DNA of 8,934 nt, taken from Oscillospiraceae bacterium (lineage in GTDB: Bacteria; Bacillota; Clostridia; Oscillospirales; Ruminococcaceae). Made by a program: the position numbers and the translations under genes. The stretch covers positions 1 to 8,934 of the forward strand of contig DXNX01000019.1 of NCBI GenBank assembly GCA_019413245.1, written 5' to 3'. The first letter of the stretch is position 1, and each line of letters starts with the position of its first letter. The notes beneath the pieces were generated by a model that was not told the origin of the DNA, did no database searches, and saw only the letters and a program-made list of their open reading frames with translations. Positions 1 through 6,392 of the stretch are shown here, in pieces.

Positions 1-146
1 ACCTGCGCACCGAGCATGAGGGCATGTTCAGCGAGCAGGGCATCCCCATCAAGGCCCTCATCGCCCGCAAGGGTCCGGACAGCACGGTGACCTGGGTGGA
101 ACCCAAGGAGCTGGCCCGCCGTCTGGACGGGGAGGAAGAGGAATGA
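1..146 (+). CDS. 3' end of an unrecognised protein (partial)
   Basis: An open frame enters from the left edge (first full codon at base 3) and ends with TGA at 144-146, giving the last 47 residues of a protein. The tail is hydrophilic, begins LRTEHEGMFSEQ, includes a short stretch IKALIARKGPD, and ends in an acidic run (DGEEEE). Codon use is GC3-rich like the neighbouring genes, which supports real coding. I do not recognise the family from this fragment. Its stop codon overlaps the next gene's start as ATGA, so the two are probably co-transcribed and translationally coupled. This is the only tight gene pair in the window. Confidence 0.7.
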   Translation, partial: LRTEHEGMFSEQGIPIKALIARKGPDSTVTWVEPKELARRLDGEEEE

Positions 147-1069
147 TGGAAACAGCAGGCACGCTGCTGCCGCTGTACACCCTGCCCCAGTACCTGTGCT
201 TCTTTTTTATCTATTCCATCCTGGGCTGGTGTACCGAGGTGGCTTTTGCGGCGGTGAATACCCGCCAGCTGGTCAACCGCGGATTTCTCAACGGTCCGTT
301 GTGCCCCATCTACGGATGCGGCATGGTGGTGCTGCTGGCCGTGCTGGGACCGTGGCAGAGCAGTATCCCGGCGGTGTTTGTGGCCGCGGCGGTTCTGGCC
401 ACACTGGTGGAGCTCATTGCAGGATACGCGCTGTATAAGCTGTTCCATGCCCGCTGGTGGGATTACACCCAGTTCCGGGGCAACCTGGGCGGGTTCATTT
501 GCCCGCGCTTCTCTCTGCTGTGGGGGCTGGGCGGCATCGTCATGATCAAACTGGTCCACCCGCTGGTGGCAGGGGCGGTGCTGTCCATCCCGGCCACCGC
601 CCTGAACATCGCGGACGGTGTTCTGCTGGCAGGATTTGCGGTGGATGTGGGCATCTCCTTTGCCCAGGCCGCCGGTCTGGAACGCCGCCTGCGCCGCCTG
701 AAGGACTTTTCCGCCGCCATGCGCCGCCTGAGCGACGCCATGACCGAGGCCATCGGCACCCGGGCCATGACCTTCGATACCCTGCTGGACGAACAGAAGC
801 TCCAGCTGATGCTGGCCGCCATGGAAGGCCGGGAGAACACCGCGCCCCTGCGGGAACAGCTGCTGGATATGGCGGACCGGGCCCGCACCGTGCGGGCCGA
901 GGTGGAGCGCCTGGCCATGCAGAAACATTTCGGCGAAGGCCGCCTGCTGCGTGCCTTCCCGCATATGAAGGCCCCCAGCTATGACGAAGTGCTGGGCCGC
1001 CTGCGGTCGGCCACCGCCCGGCTGGCCCGCACCGCCCGGGACCTGAAAGACAAGGTCTCCGGTCAGTAA
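143..1069 (+). CDS. putative ABC transporter permease, CmpB/DUF1113 family membrane protein
   Basis: The protein has 308 residues. The N-terminal half is membrane-embedded, with hydrophobic segments at roughly 16-36, 55-70, 76-100, 120-140 and 143-175; the C-terminal 130 residues (about 176-308) are charged, Arg-rich and helical, so probably cytoplasmic. The conserved signatures of the family annotated 'putative ABC-transporter type IV' (DUF1113/CmpB) are visible: GWCTEV (28-33), NRGFLNGPLCPIYGCG (45-60) and the WWDYTQFRGNLGG block (105-117) followed by ICPRFSLLWG. The molecular function of this family is poorly established and no ATPase partner lies in view, so 'permease' is a family label rather than a demonstrated role. 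The first of two adjacent ATGs is chosen: GGAGG at 131-135 sits 7 nt upstream and the ATGA overlaps the previous stop. The second Met is possible. The gene ends 11 nt before a strong hairpin. Confidence 0.85.
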   Translation: MMETAGTLLPLYTLPQYLCFFFIYSILGWCTEVAFAAVNTRQLVNRGFLNGPLCPIYGCGMVVLLAVLGPWQSSIPAVFVAAAVLATLVELIAGYALYKLFHARWWDYTQFRGNLGGFICPRFSLLWGLGGIVMIKLVHPLVAGAVLSIPATALNIADGVLLAGFAVDVGISFAQAAGLERRLRRLKDFSAAMRRLSDAMTEAIGTRAMTFDTLLDEQKLQLMLAAMEGRENTAPLREQLLDMADRARTVRAEVERLAMQKHFGEGRLLRAFPHMKAPSYDEVLGRLRSATARLARTARDLKDKVSGQ

Positions 1070-1080
1070 AACAGCCAAAA

Positions 1081-1123
1081 AGCCCCGGCCCCGCGTCCTT
1101 TGCAGGAACGCGGGGCCGGGGCT
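1081..1123. terminator. bidirectional terminator between convergent genes
   Basis: A perfect 16-bp inverted repeat, AGCCCCGGCCCCGCGT (1081-1096) against its complement (1108-1123), encloses an 11-nt loop. It lies between the CmpB-like gene (+) and hsp20 (-). Read on the minus strand the stem is followed by TTTTTGGCTGTTTT, a good U-tract for ending hsp20. On the plus strand the tail is the weaker GTGTGTTTGTGTGT, so it probably serves both transcripts but is better built for hsp20. Confidence 0.88.
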
Positions 1124-1162
1124 GTGTGTTTGTGTGTATGAGAAAAGAAGACGAAATGGGAA

Positions 1163-1609
1163 TTACTCAATGGCGATCAGATTGCTCTGCTGCGGCAGCT
1201 TCGGCGCGGCCTTCGGCAGATGGATCTTCAGGATACCATCTTCGAACTTGGCGGAGATGTCTTCCGGCTTCAGCTGTTCGCCCACATAGAAGCTGCGGCT
1301 GCAGGAACCGGCAAAACGTTCACGGCGGATGTAATGGCCGTTCTTGTCCTGATCATCCTTGTCAAGGCCCTTGGAAGCCGCGATGGTCAGGTAACCCTGA
1401 TCCAGCTTCAGGTTGACTTCTTCCTTCTTGAAGCCGGGCAGGTCAATGTCCAGCTCGTAGGCGTCGTCCGTTTCGCGGATATCGGACTTCATCAGGTTCT
1501 TGGCGTTCTTGCCGTACAGCGGATTGCGGCTGCCGTAGAAGGGACGCAGACCGTACATATCATCAAACATATCATCAAACAGATCTTCACCAAAAATGCT
1601 AGGCAACAT
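1163..1609 (-). CDS. small heat-shock protein, Hsp20/alpha-crystallin family
   Basis: This 148-residue cytoplasmic protein is an ATP-independent holdase that binds unfolding proteins during heat or other stress and hands them to DnaK/ClpB. The domain order is classical: a short Phe/Met/Asp-rich N-terminal arm (1-38), then the alpha-crystallin domain (about 40-133) with SDIRETDDAYELDIDLPGF and the hallmark AKFEDGILKIHLPK (120-133, containing the family G-x-L). The C-terminal extension carries the I-x-I oligomerisation motif (IAI, 145-147). Length is normal for the family. The ATG at 1607-1609 is preceded by GGAGG (1619-1623) with 9-nt spacing. The gene is monocistronic or at most receives read-through from the MATE gene, and its promoter carries a CIRCE operator, so HrcA repression is expected. 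Confidence 0.96.
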   Translation of the reverse strand: MLPSIFGEDLFDDMFDDMYGLRPFYGSRNPLYGKNAKNLMKSDIRETDDAYELDIDLPGFKKEEVNLKLDQGYLTIAASKGLDKDDQDKNGHYIRRERFAGSCSRSFYVGEQLKPEDISAKFEDGILKIHLPKAAPKLPQQSNLIAIE

Positions 1610-1627
1610 AAGTCATAACCTCCATTC

Positions 1628-1648
1628 AAACCGGCCCCTGGCCGGCTT
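1628..1648 (-). other. stable hairpin beside the hsp20 ribosome binding site
   Basis: In the hsp20 mRNA leader, a 9-bp stem (CCGGCC/GGCCGG core, one G-U and two A-U pairs) with a 3-nt loop ends 4 nt before the GGAGG. A second 7-bp stem (CGCCCGG/CCGGGCG, 1660-1666 with 1681-1687) lies further upstream. The Shine-Dalgarno itself is not in either stem, so this does not look like a classical ROSE or fourU thermometer; it may simply protect or space the 5' leader. Confidence 0.5.
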
Positions 1649-1734
1649 TCAACGCTGCCCGCCCGGTGCCTTTCCGGCTTCCGGGCGTTTGCCTTGGTGG
1701 GGAGCTCTTTGTTTCTCTCTCAAGGTCTGACTAT

Positions 1735-1763
1735 ACTATATCACCAACTTTTAGCACTGTCAA
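1735..1763 (-). promoter_or_regulatory. sigma-A promoter of hsp20
   Basis: On the minus strand a consensus -35 TTGACA (1758-1763) is separated by exactly 17 bp from -10 TATAGT (1735-1740). Transcription should begin near 1728, giving a leader of about 118 nt. The -35 lies inside the CIRCE element, so repressor binding would directly block RNA polymerase. Confidence 0.85.
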
Positions 1764-1777
1764 GCGTAGAGCGCTAA
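1751..1777. promoter_or_regulatory. CIRCE operator (HrcA binding site)
   Basis: TTAGCACTG-N9-GAGCGCTAA matches the CIRCE consensus TTAGCACTC-N9-GAGTGCTAA at 8 of 9 bases in each half-site, with the exact 9-bp spacer. It overlaps the hsp20 -35 box. CIRCE is the established operator of the heat-shock repressor HrcA, usually at groESL and dnaK operons. The position and near-perfect match make this assignment strong. The hrcA gene itself is not in the window. Confidence 0.9.
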
Positions 1778-1888
1778 ATTTCATATAAAGTTAACAAATA
1801 TACAACTCGTATAAAATGGAGGGGGGGGACGGGCGGCCCGACTGTACAGAGGGGAAAGGGAAATCGGGTGTCCGGCACGGGGAAGCTG

Positions 1889-3226
1889 TCAACTCTTTAT
1901 GACGTATCTGTGCCAAAAATCAAGCAAAAGCCCGGCGGCCAGAACGGCCGCCAGCAGGGCGGTGCCGGGCTGGTTGCACCACAGACCGGTCAACCCCCAG
2001 GGCCACAGAGCGGCAATGAGTGCTACCGGGAACACCAGCGCCACCGCCACCGAAAGGATGGACGCCTGCAGGGGCTTTTCCACAGCTGAAAGAAAACTCT
2101 GGGCCGCAAAGCTGAACCACCGGGTCAGATATCCCAGACTGAACAGCCGCAGGGCGGGAATGGCCATGGCCAGTACATCGCCGCCGCTGCCGCCCACGAA
2201 CAGGGAGGCGGTCGGCGCGGGAAAGGCCAGCAGCAGGGCGGCCGCCGCCAGGGAGATCATAGCGCTGGCCGTAAAGCAGCGCTTTTCAATGGCCAGCACC
2301 CGGTCCCGCCGCCCGGCACCCCAGTTGTAGCCCACAGCGGGCTGCAGGGAATCGCACATGCCGTACAAAAGCGGCAGCACAAAGCCGTCCACATACATCA
2401 GGATGCCGTACACCGACACCGCCGCCGCGCCGCCCAGGCGCAGCAGCACCATATTCATCAGGATGGAGGTCACACGCCCGGCGATGTTGCTCAAAAAGGT
2501 GGGGCAGCCGCAGCTGAAGATGCTGTCCACCAGATGCCGGGTGAACCGGGGCCGCCCGAAGCGCAGGGGCATCCGCCCGGCCAGAAACGGCCCCATGGCC
2601 AGCACGGCGCAGATGGCCATGCCCAGGCAGGTGCCCAGGGCTGCCCCCGCAATGCCCAGACGCAGTACATATAAAAAGAAAAACTCCAGCCCTGCGCACA
2701 GCACCGACATGAGCACGTTCAGCCACATGCTGGTTTTGATGCGCCCGCAGATGCGCAGGTAATTGTCCGCCGCAAACACGATGCTGACCAGCGGCGAGAA
2801 CAGGGCATACACCCGCATGTAGGTCACGGCCTGGGAAAGCAGTTCGCCCTCGGCGCCCATCCAGCCCAGCAGGGTGGGGGCCAGCAGGTACAGCACCCCG
2901 CCGGCCAGGGCACCCAGCCCCACCACCAGCAGACAGGCACAGGTGAACAGGTTGTTGGCCTCCTGCGGGCGCTTTTCCCCCAGCCGCACCGAGATGGGTA
3001 CCGCGGACCCCACGCCGATGAGGTCGGCCAGCGCAAAATTGATGATGACCAGAGGCATGGCCAGGTTCAGGGCTGCGAAAGGAGTGTCCCCCAGGATCTG
3101 CCCCACAAAGATGCCATCCATGAGCTGGTACAGCGAAGAGGCCAGCATCCCCACCGACCCGGGCAGTGCTGCCCGCAAAAACAGGCGGTGGGGCGGTGTT
3201 TCCAAAAACAAAGTCTTTTGATCCAT
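1889..3226 (-). CDS. MATE family efflux transporter (MepA-like)
   Basis: A 445-residue integral membrane protein of the usual MATE length, with about 12 hydrophobic segments and no signal peptide. MATE proteins export cationic drugs or metabolites in exchange for Na+ or H+. Family features visible are the N-terminal LYQLMDGIFVGQILGD (32-47), the repeated-half architecture, and the second-half motif LQPAVGYNWGAGR (294-306), equivalent to the QPxxxYNYGA block of MepA/NorM-like transporters. The ATG at 3224-3226 has AGGAGG (3231-3236) only 4 nt away, a slightly tight spacing. The gene lies downstream of ugd on the same strand but has its own promoter and a hairpin/terminator leader. No convincing terminator follows the stop, so read-through toward hsp20 is possible. 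Substrate cannot be told from the sequence. Confidence 0.93.
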   Translation of the reverse strand: MDQKTLFLETPPHRLFLRAALPGSVGMLASSLYQLMDGIFVGQILGDTPFAALNLAMPLVIINFALADLIGVGSAVPISVRLGEKRPQEANNLFTCACLLVVGLGALAGGVLYLLAPTLLGWMGAEGELLSQAVTYMRVYALFSPLVSIVFAADNYLRICGRIKTSMWLNVLMSVLCAGLEFFFLYVLRLGIAGAALGTCLGMAICAVLAMGPFLAGRMPLRFGRPRFTRHLVDSIFSCGCPTFLSNIAGRVTSILMNMVLLRLGGAAAVSVYGILMYVDGFVLPLLYGMCDSLQPAVGYNWGAGRRDRVLAIEKRCFTASAMISLAAAALLLAFPAPTASLFVGGSGGDVLAMAIPALRLFSLGYLTRWFSFAAQSFLSAVEKPLQASILSVAVALVFPVALIAALWPWGLTGLWCNQPGTALLAAVLAAGLLLDFWHRYVIKS

Positions 3227-3233
3227 ACGTCCT

Positions 3234-3272
3234 CCTGCACAAGGTTCCGGAATCTGTTCCGTGCCCGGCAGG
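3234..3272 (-). promoter_or_regulatory. possible Shine-Dalgarno-sequestering structure of the MATE mRNA
   Basis: In the mRNA after the terminator hairpin, CCTGC (3268-3272) can pair with GCAGG (3234-3238), which overlaps the AGGAGG ribosome binding site. It encloses a smaller CGGAA-CAGA-TTCCG hairpin (3248-3261). The seven bases GTGCAGG at 3234-3240 can also pair with CCTGCAC (3294-3300) inside the terminator hairpin. The complementarity is direct; its use is inferred. Confidence 0.4.
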
Positions 3273-3275
3273 GAT

Positions 3276-3327
3276 GAAAAAACGCCGGATAAGGTGCAGG
3301 CATTTCAGCCTGTCCCTTATCCGGCGT
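3276..3327 (-). terminator. rho-independent terminator/attenuator before the MATE gene
   Basis: On the minus strand a 13-bp perfect stem ACGCCGGATAAGG/CCTTATCCGGCGT (3315-3327 with 3282-3294) is capped by an inner 5-bp stem CAGGC/GCCTG (loop of 6). It runs into an uninterrupted T7 tract (3276-3282, the first T being the last stem base). This is a textbook intrinsic terminator. It lies about 100 nt after the ugd stop, but also inside the leader of the MATE gene, only 49 nt from the MATE start codon, so it can end ugd transcripts and attenuate MATE transcripts. Confidence 0.87.
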
Positions 3328-3377
3328 GTCATTTCTCAAAAAACGATTTCGTTCCGAATGACTTGCCCTCCGAGCAA
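3328..3377 (-). other. two further hairpins in the MATE leader
   Basis: Directly upstream of the terminator, with no gap, the minus strand forms GTCATT...AATGAC (3362-3357 with 3333-3328), with an inner AACGA-AA-TCGTT stem. Before that is TTGCTC-GGA-GGGCAA (3377-3363, one G-U pair). The first hairpin begins essentially at the predicted transcription start, so the leader is a chain of abutting stems. I could not match it to a named riboswitch. Confidence 0.55.
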
Positions 3378-3384
3378 TAGCCTT

Positions 3385-3413
3385 ACCATAGCATAGCTTT
3401 CCGGCAAAGTCAA
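3385..3413 (-). promoter_or_regulatory. predicted promoter of the MATE gene
   Basis: On the minus strand TTGACT (3408-3413), a 17-bp spacer and TATGGT (3385-3390) preceded by an extended TGC. Initiation is expected near 3378, about 150 nt before the MATE start. The alternative, a promoter between the terminator and the start codon (3227-3275), is unlikely because that stretch is GC-rich and has no -10-like hexamer. Confidence 0.6.
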
Positions 3414-3422
3414 GGGGAAAAA

Positions 3423-4607
3423 TCAGTCCCGGCTGTACAGGTCCCGGGTGTACACTTTTTCCGCCACATCGTCCAGTTCCGGGGCGCGGCGGTTGGCCAG
3501 AATCACATCACACTCCCGCTTGAAGGCGTCCAGGTCCCGCTCCACCCGGCTGCCGTAAAAGTCGTCCTGGGGCAGGGTGGGCTCATACACCACCAGGGGC
3601 ACGCCTTCGGCGCGGATGCGCTTCATCACGCCCTGGATGCTGGACTGGCGGAAGTTGTCGCTGCCCGCCTTCATGGTCAGGCGGTAGACGCCCACCACCT
3701 TGGGGTGCCGGGCCAGCACCTGCTCGCTGATAAAGTCTTTGCGGGTGCGGTTGCTCTCCACAATGGCGCCGATGAGGTTCTGGGGCACTGCGTCGTAGTT
3801 GGCCAGCAGCTGTTTGGTGTCCTTGGGCAGGCAGTAGCCGCCGTAGCCGAAACTGGGGTTGTTGTAGTGGGACCCGATGCGCGGGTCCAGGCAGACCCCG
3901 TCGATGATGGCCCGGGTGTCCAGCCCCCGCAGGGCGGCGTAGGTGTCCAGCTCATTGAAGTAGGCCACCCGCAAAGCCAGATAGGTGTTGGCAAACAGCT
4001 TGATGGCCTCGGCTTCGGTCAGGCCGGGGAACAGGGTGGGAATGTCCTGCTTGCAGGCGCCCTGCTGCAGCAGGGCCGCAAACTCGTGGGCCTTGTCCAC
4101 CAGACGGGCGTCGTCCTGGGGCGCGCCCACCACGATACGGCTGGGGTAGAGGTTGTCGTACAGGGCGTGGCCCTCCCGCAGAAACTCCGGGCTGAACAGG
4201 ATGTTGGGATTGTGCATCTGTTCCCGGATGCGGGCGGTGTAACCCACCGGCACGGTGGACTTGATGACGACGGTGGCATCGGGGGCATACTGCCCCACCA
4301 GGCGCAGCACATCCTCCACGCTGGAAGTGTCAAAAAAGTTCTTCTTTTCGTCGTAATTGGTGGGGGTGGAGATGATGACCCAGTCCGCCCCGGTGTAGGC
4401 GGCCTCGGCGTCGGTGGTGGCGTGCAGGTCCAGCTCCCGCTGGGTCATGTACTGCTCCAGCTCCTTGTCGGCCAGGGGGCAGCGGCGGGCGTTGATGTCC
4501 TCCACCCGGGCGGGCAGCACGTCCACGGCCCAGACTTCGTTGTGCTGGGCCAGCAGCACCCCGTTGGAAAGCCCGACATATCCCATGCCGGCCACGGCGA
4601 TCTTCAT
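3423..4607 (-). CDS. ugd: UDP-glucose 6-dehydrogenase
   Basis: The enzyme oxidises UDP-glucose to UDP-glucuronate with two NAD+, supplying glucuronic acid for capsule, exopolysaccharide or cell-wall polymers. At 394 residues it matches the short streptococcal HasB-like class. An N-terminal Rossmann domain opens with MKIAVAGMGYVGLSNG (GxGxxG). The active-site set of the family is complete: STVPVGYT (T118), SPEFLREG (E141, E145), AIKLFANTYLALRVAYFNE (K203, N207) and GYGGYCLPKDT with catalytic C259 and D263. The C-terminal UDP-binding domain follows. A 30-residue upstream extension of the frame is rejected: the ATG at 4605-4607 has AGAGGTG (4615-4621) at 7 nt, begins the Rossmann strand, and lies just below a strong -10. 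No glycosyltransferase or polysaccharide genes adjoin it, so the pathway served is not evident here. Confidence 0.95.
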   Translation of the reverse strand: MKIAVAGMGYVGLSNGVLLAQHNEVWAVDVLPARVEDINARRCPLADKELEQYMTQRELDLHATTDAEAAYTGADWVIISTPTNYDEKKNFFDTSSVEDVLRLVGQYAPDATVVIKSTVPVGYTARIREQMHNPNILFSPEFLREGHALYDNLYPSRIVVGAPQDDARLVDKAHEFAALLQQGACKQDIPTLFPGLTEAEAIKLFANTYLALRVAYFNELDTYAALRGLDTRAIIDGVCLDPRIGSHYNNPSFGYGGYCLPKDTKQLLANYDAVPQNLIGAIVESNRTRKDFISEQVLARHPKVVGVYRLTMKAGSDNFRQSSIQGVMKRIRAEGVPLVVYEPTLPQDDFYGSRVERDLDAFKRECDVILANRRAPELDDVAEKVYTRDLYSRD

Positions 4608-4643
4608 AGCATGGCACCTCTTTCGCAGCATAAAATCTACCCC

Positions 4644-4652
4644 ATTATACCA
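4644..4652 (-). promoter_or_regulatory. extended -10 promoter of ugd
   Basis: On the minus strand TGGTATAAT is a perfect extended -10 (TGn + TATAAT, hexamer at 4644-4649). No good -35 is seen 17-18 bp upstream (TACCGG or CTACCG), which extended -10 promoters tolerate. Initiation near 4637 gives a leader of about 30 nt and excludes the longer upstream start of the ugd frame. Confidence 0.7.
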
Positions 4653-4719
4653 CATCCGCCGCGGGGCCGGTAGGGGGCATTTTCTTTCGATGTTCACACA
4701 AAATTTACGCCGCGGCTAT

Positions 4720-4748
4720 TTGACACTATGTACAACACAGCGTATAAT
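4720..4748 (+). promoter_or_regulatory. sigma-A promoter of the citrate synthase gene
   Basis: A perfect consensus promoter: TTGACA (4720-4725), 17-bp spacer, TATAAT (4743-4748). Initiation is expected near 4755, giving a leader of about 139 nt. The leader contains a small hairpin TCGGA-ATGCA-TCCGA (4796-4810) and a strongly AT-rich, near-palindromic tract (about 4811-4836). It is divergent from the ugd promoter about 100 bp away. Confidence 0.88.
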
Positions 4749-4893
4749 AAAAGTATGTATTCTGTTTTTGGAAAACCGTCAAGTCTGCATCTGTTTCGGA
4801 ATGCATCCGATAGTATATATTATATTATATATTTAAAAAGGTAGAATCCCCGGCTGCGGTGCGGACAAAAAGAGAAAAGGGAGGTCTTTTGAT

Positions 4894-6252
4894 ATGGGCG
4901 AATATGCAGCGATCGAAAAGGAAGCAAAGGTATTTACCGACCTGTGCCTGAATAATGACAAAATCGACCCGGCGCTGTTCGATCAGTACGGCGTCAAGCG
5001 CGGCCTGCGCGACAAGGACGGCAAGGGCGTGCTGGCAGGCATCACCAACATTTCGCGCATCGACGCTTTTGAGGAGCGCGACGGCAAAAAGGTCCCCTGT
5101 GAGGGCAAGTTGTGGTACCGCGGCTATAACGTCTACGACCTGATCAAGGGGCTTCGGGGCAAGCGCTACGGCTTTGAGGAAGCCGCTTACCTGCTGCTGT
5201 TGGGGGAGCTGCCCAACGCTGAGCAGCTCAAGACCTTCAACGAAACGCTGGTCAAGTGCCGGGACCTGCCCACCAACTTCATCCGCGATGTCATCATGAA
5301 GGCGCCCACCAAGGACCTGATGAACAGCCTGACCCGCAGTGTGCTGACCCTGGCCTCCTACGATGACTCGGTGGGGGATAACAGCCTGCAGACCCAGCTG
5401 GAACAGTGCCTGAAACTCATCAGCGTCTTCCCCATGCTGGCGGTGTACGGCTACCATGCCTATAACTACTATGTGAACATGGGCAGCATGTACATCCACC
5501 GTCCCCGCCCGGAACTGTCCGCTGCGGAAAACCTGCTCCAGATGCTGCGCCCCGACCAGAGCTACACTCCGTTGGAAGCCCACGTCCTGGATATTGCCCT
5601 GCTGCTGCACATGGAGCACGGCGGCGGCAACAACTCCACCTTCACCACCCGCGTGGTCACCTCCTCCGGGTCGGATACTTATTCGGTCATGGCGGCGGCC
5701 CTGTCCAGCCTGAAGGGCCCCAAGCACGGCGGCGCCAACATCAAGGTCATGGAGATGTGCGACGACATCCGCAAAAACGTGCACGATGTCACCGACGAGG
5801 ACGAGCTCAAGGCCTACCTGGGCAAGATCGTGGACAAGGAAGCCTTCGACCGCAAGGGCCTGATCTACGGTATGGGGCACGCGGTCTACTCTCTGTCCGA
5901 CCCCCGTGCGGTGGTCTTCAAAGGCTTTGTGCAGCAGCTGGCCGAAGCCAAGGGCCGCAAGAAGGACTTCGACTTCTACAACGCTATCGAACGCCTGGCA
6001 CCCCAGGTCATTGCCGAAAAGCGCCACATCTACAAGGGCGTTTCCACCAACGTGGACTTTTACAGCGGCTTTGTCTACAACATGCTGGACATCCCGGTGG
6101 AACTGTACACCCCCATTTTCGCGGTGGCCCGTATCGTGGGCTGGAGCGCCCACCGTATGGAGGAGCTGGTCAACGTGGACAAGATCATCCGTCCCGCGTA
6201 CCAGAGCATCATGGAACCCCGGGAGTACAAATCCCTGGACCAGCGCGGCTGA
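4894..6252 (+). CDS. gltA: citrate synthase (Si-type)
   Basis: Condenses oxaloacetate and acetyl-CoA to citrate and CoA in the cytoplasm. In fermentative Clostridia this mainly feeds the oxidative branch to 2-oxoglutarate and glutamate. The 452-residue protein is slightly long for the family because of an N-terminal extension of roughly 40 residues before VLAGITNISRI. The catalytic triad is intact: His278 in GPKHGGAN, His329 in GMGHAVYS and Asp388 in NVDFYSGF; an oxaloacetate-binding His242 sits in MEHGGGNNS and Arg/Ser residues follow in SLSDPRA. A 2-methylcitrate synthase specificity cannot be excluded from sequence, but no prp genes adjoin it. The start is fixed by GGGAGG (4879-4884), 9 nt before the ATG. 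It is a single-gene unit with its own consensus promoter and terminator. Confidence 0.95.
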   Translation: MGEYAAIEKEAKVFTDLCLNNDKIDPALFDQYGVKRGLRDKDGKGVLAGITNISRIDAFEERDGKKVPCEGKLWYRGYNVYDLIKGLRGKRYGFEEAAYLLLLGELPNAEQLKTFNETLVKCRDLPTNFIRDVIMKAPTKDLMNSLTRSVLTLASYDDSVGDNSLQTQLEQCLKLISVFPMLAVYGYHAYNYYVNMGSMYIHRPRPELSAAENLLQMLRPDQSYTPLEAHVLDIALLLHMEHGGGNNSTFTTRVVTSSGSDTYSVMAAALSSLKGPKHGGANIKVMEMCDDIRKNVHDVTDEDELKAYLGKIVDKEAFDRKGLIYGMGHAVYSLSDPRAVVFKGFVQQLAEAKGRKKDFDFYNAIERLAPQVIAEKRHIYKGVSTNVDFYSGFVYNMLDIPVELYTPIFAVARIVGWSAHRMEELVNVDKIIRPAYQSIMEPREYKSLDQRG

Positions 6253-6267
6253 TTCCCCGTTTTTACC

Positions 6268-6314
6268 GGGCGCGGACCGTTTCCCTTTTCGGGAGCGGGC
6301 CGCGCTCTTTTTTT
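6268..6314 (+). terminator. rho-independent terminator of the citrate synthase gene
   Basis: Stem GCGCGG (6270-6275) pairs with CCGCGC (6300-6305). It continues inward through CCG/CGG (6277-6279 with 6296-6298) and CCC/GGG to a short TTTTC loop, with small bulges. It is followed by TCTTTTTTT ending at 6314. It starts 16 nt after the stop codon and has no U-tract on the other strand, so it is plus-strand specific. Confidence 0.85.
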
Positions 6315-6392
6315 GCTGCTACATCCGGGAACTGTTCCTGACTGCGACCCTTGCAATCAGGGCAAACTCCTGTTACTCTTATATATAGAACC

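Noticed and set aside
1821..1828. Run of eight G bases, considered as a phase-variation tract
   Set aside because: It lies between the MATE stop codon and the hsp20 promoter, about 60 bp upstream of the hsp20 -35 box. It is in no reading frame and not within a promoter spacer, so slippage would have no obvious effect.
3276..3327. Reading the hairpin only as the ugd terminator
   Set aside because: It may well end ugd transcripts, but a promoter with extended -10 lies between the ugd stop and the hairpin, and no promoter is visible after it, so it must also sit in the MATE leader.
3705..4673. 322-codon open frame on the plus strand opposite ugd
   Set aside because: Gly/Val/Gln-rich antisense shadow; ugd on the other strand has every active-site residue.
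4608..4697. 30-residue N-terminal extension of ugd
   Set aside because: It would precede the first Rossmann beta strand, overlaps the extended -10 promoter, and the start at 4607 has the proper Shine-Dalgarno.
4825..6153. 442-codon open frame on the minus strand opposite citrate synthase
   Set aside because: Same shadow effect: Val/Gln/His-rich low-information protein antisense to a gene with an intact catalytic triad, with no ribosome binding site of its own.
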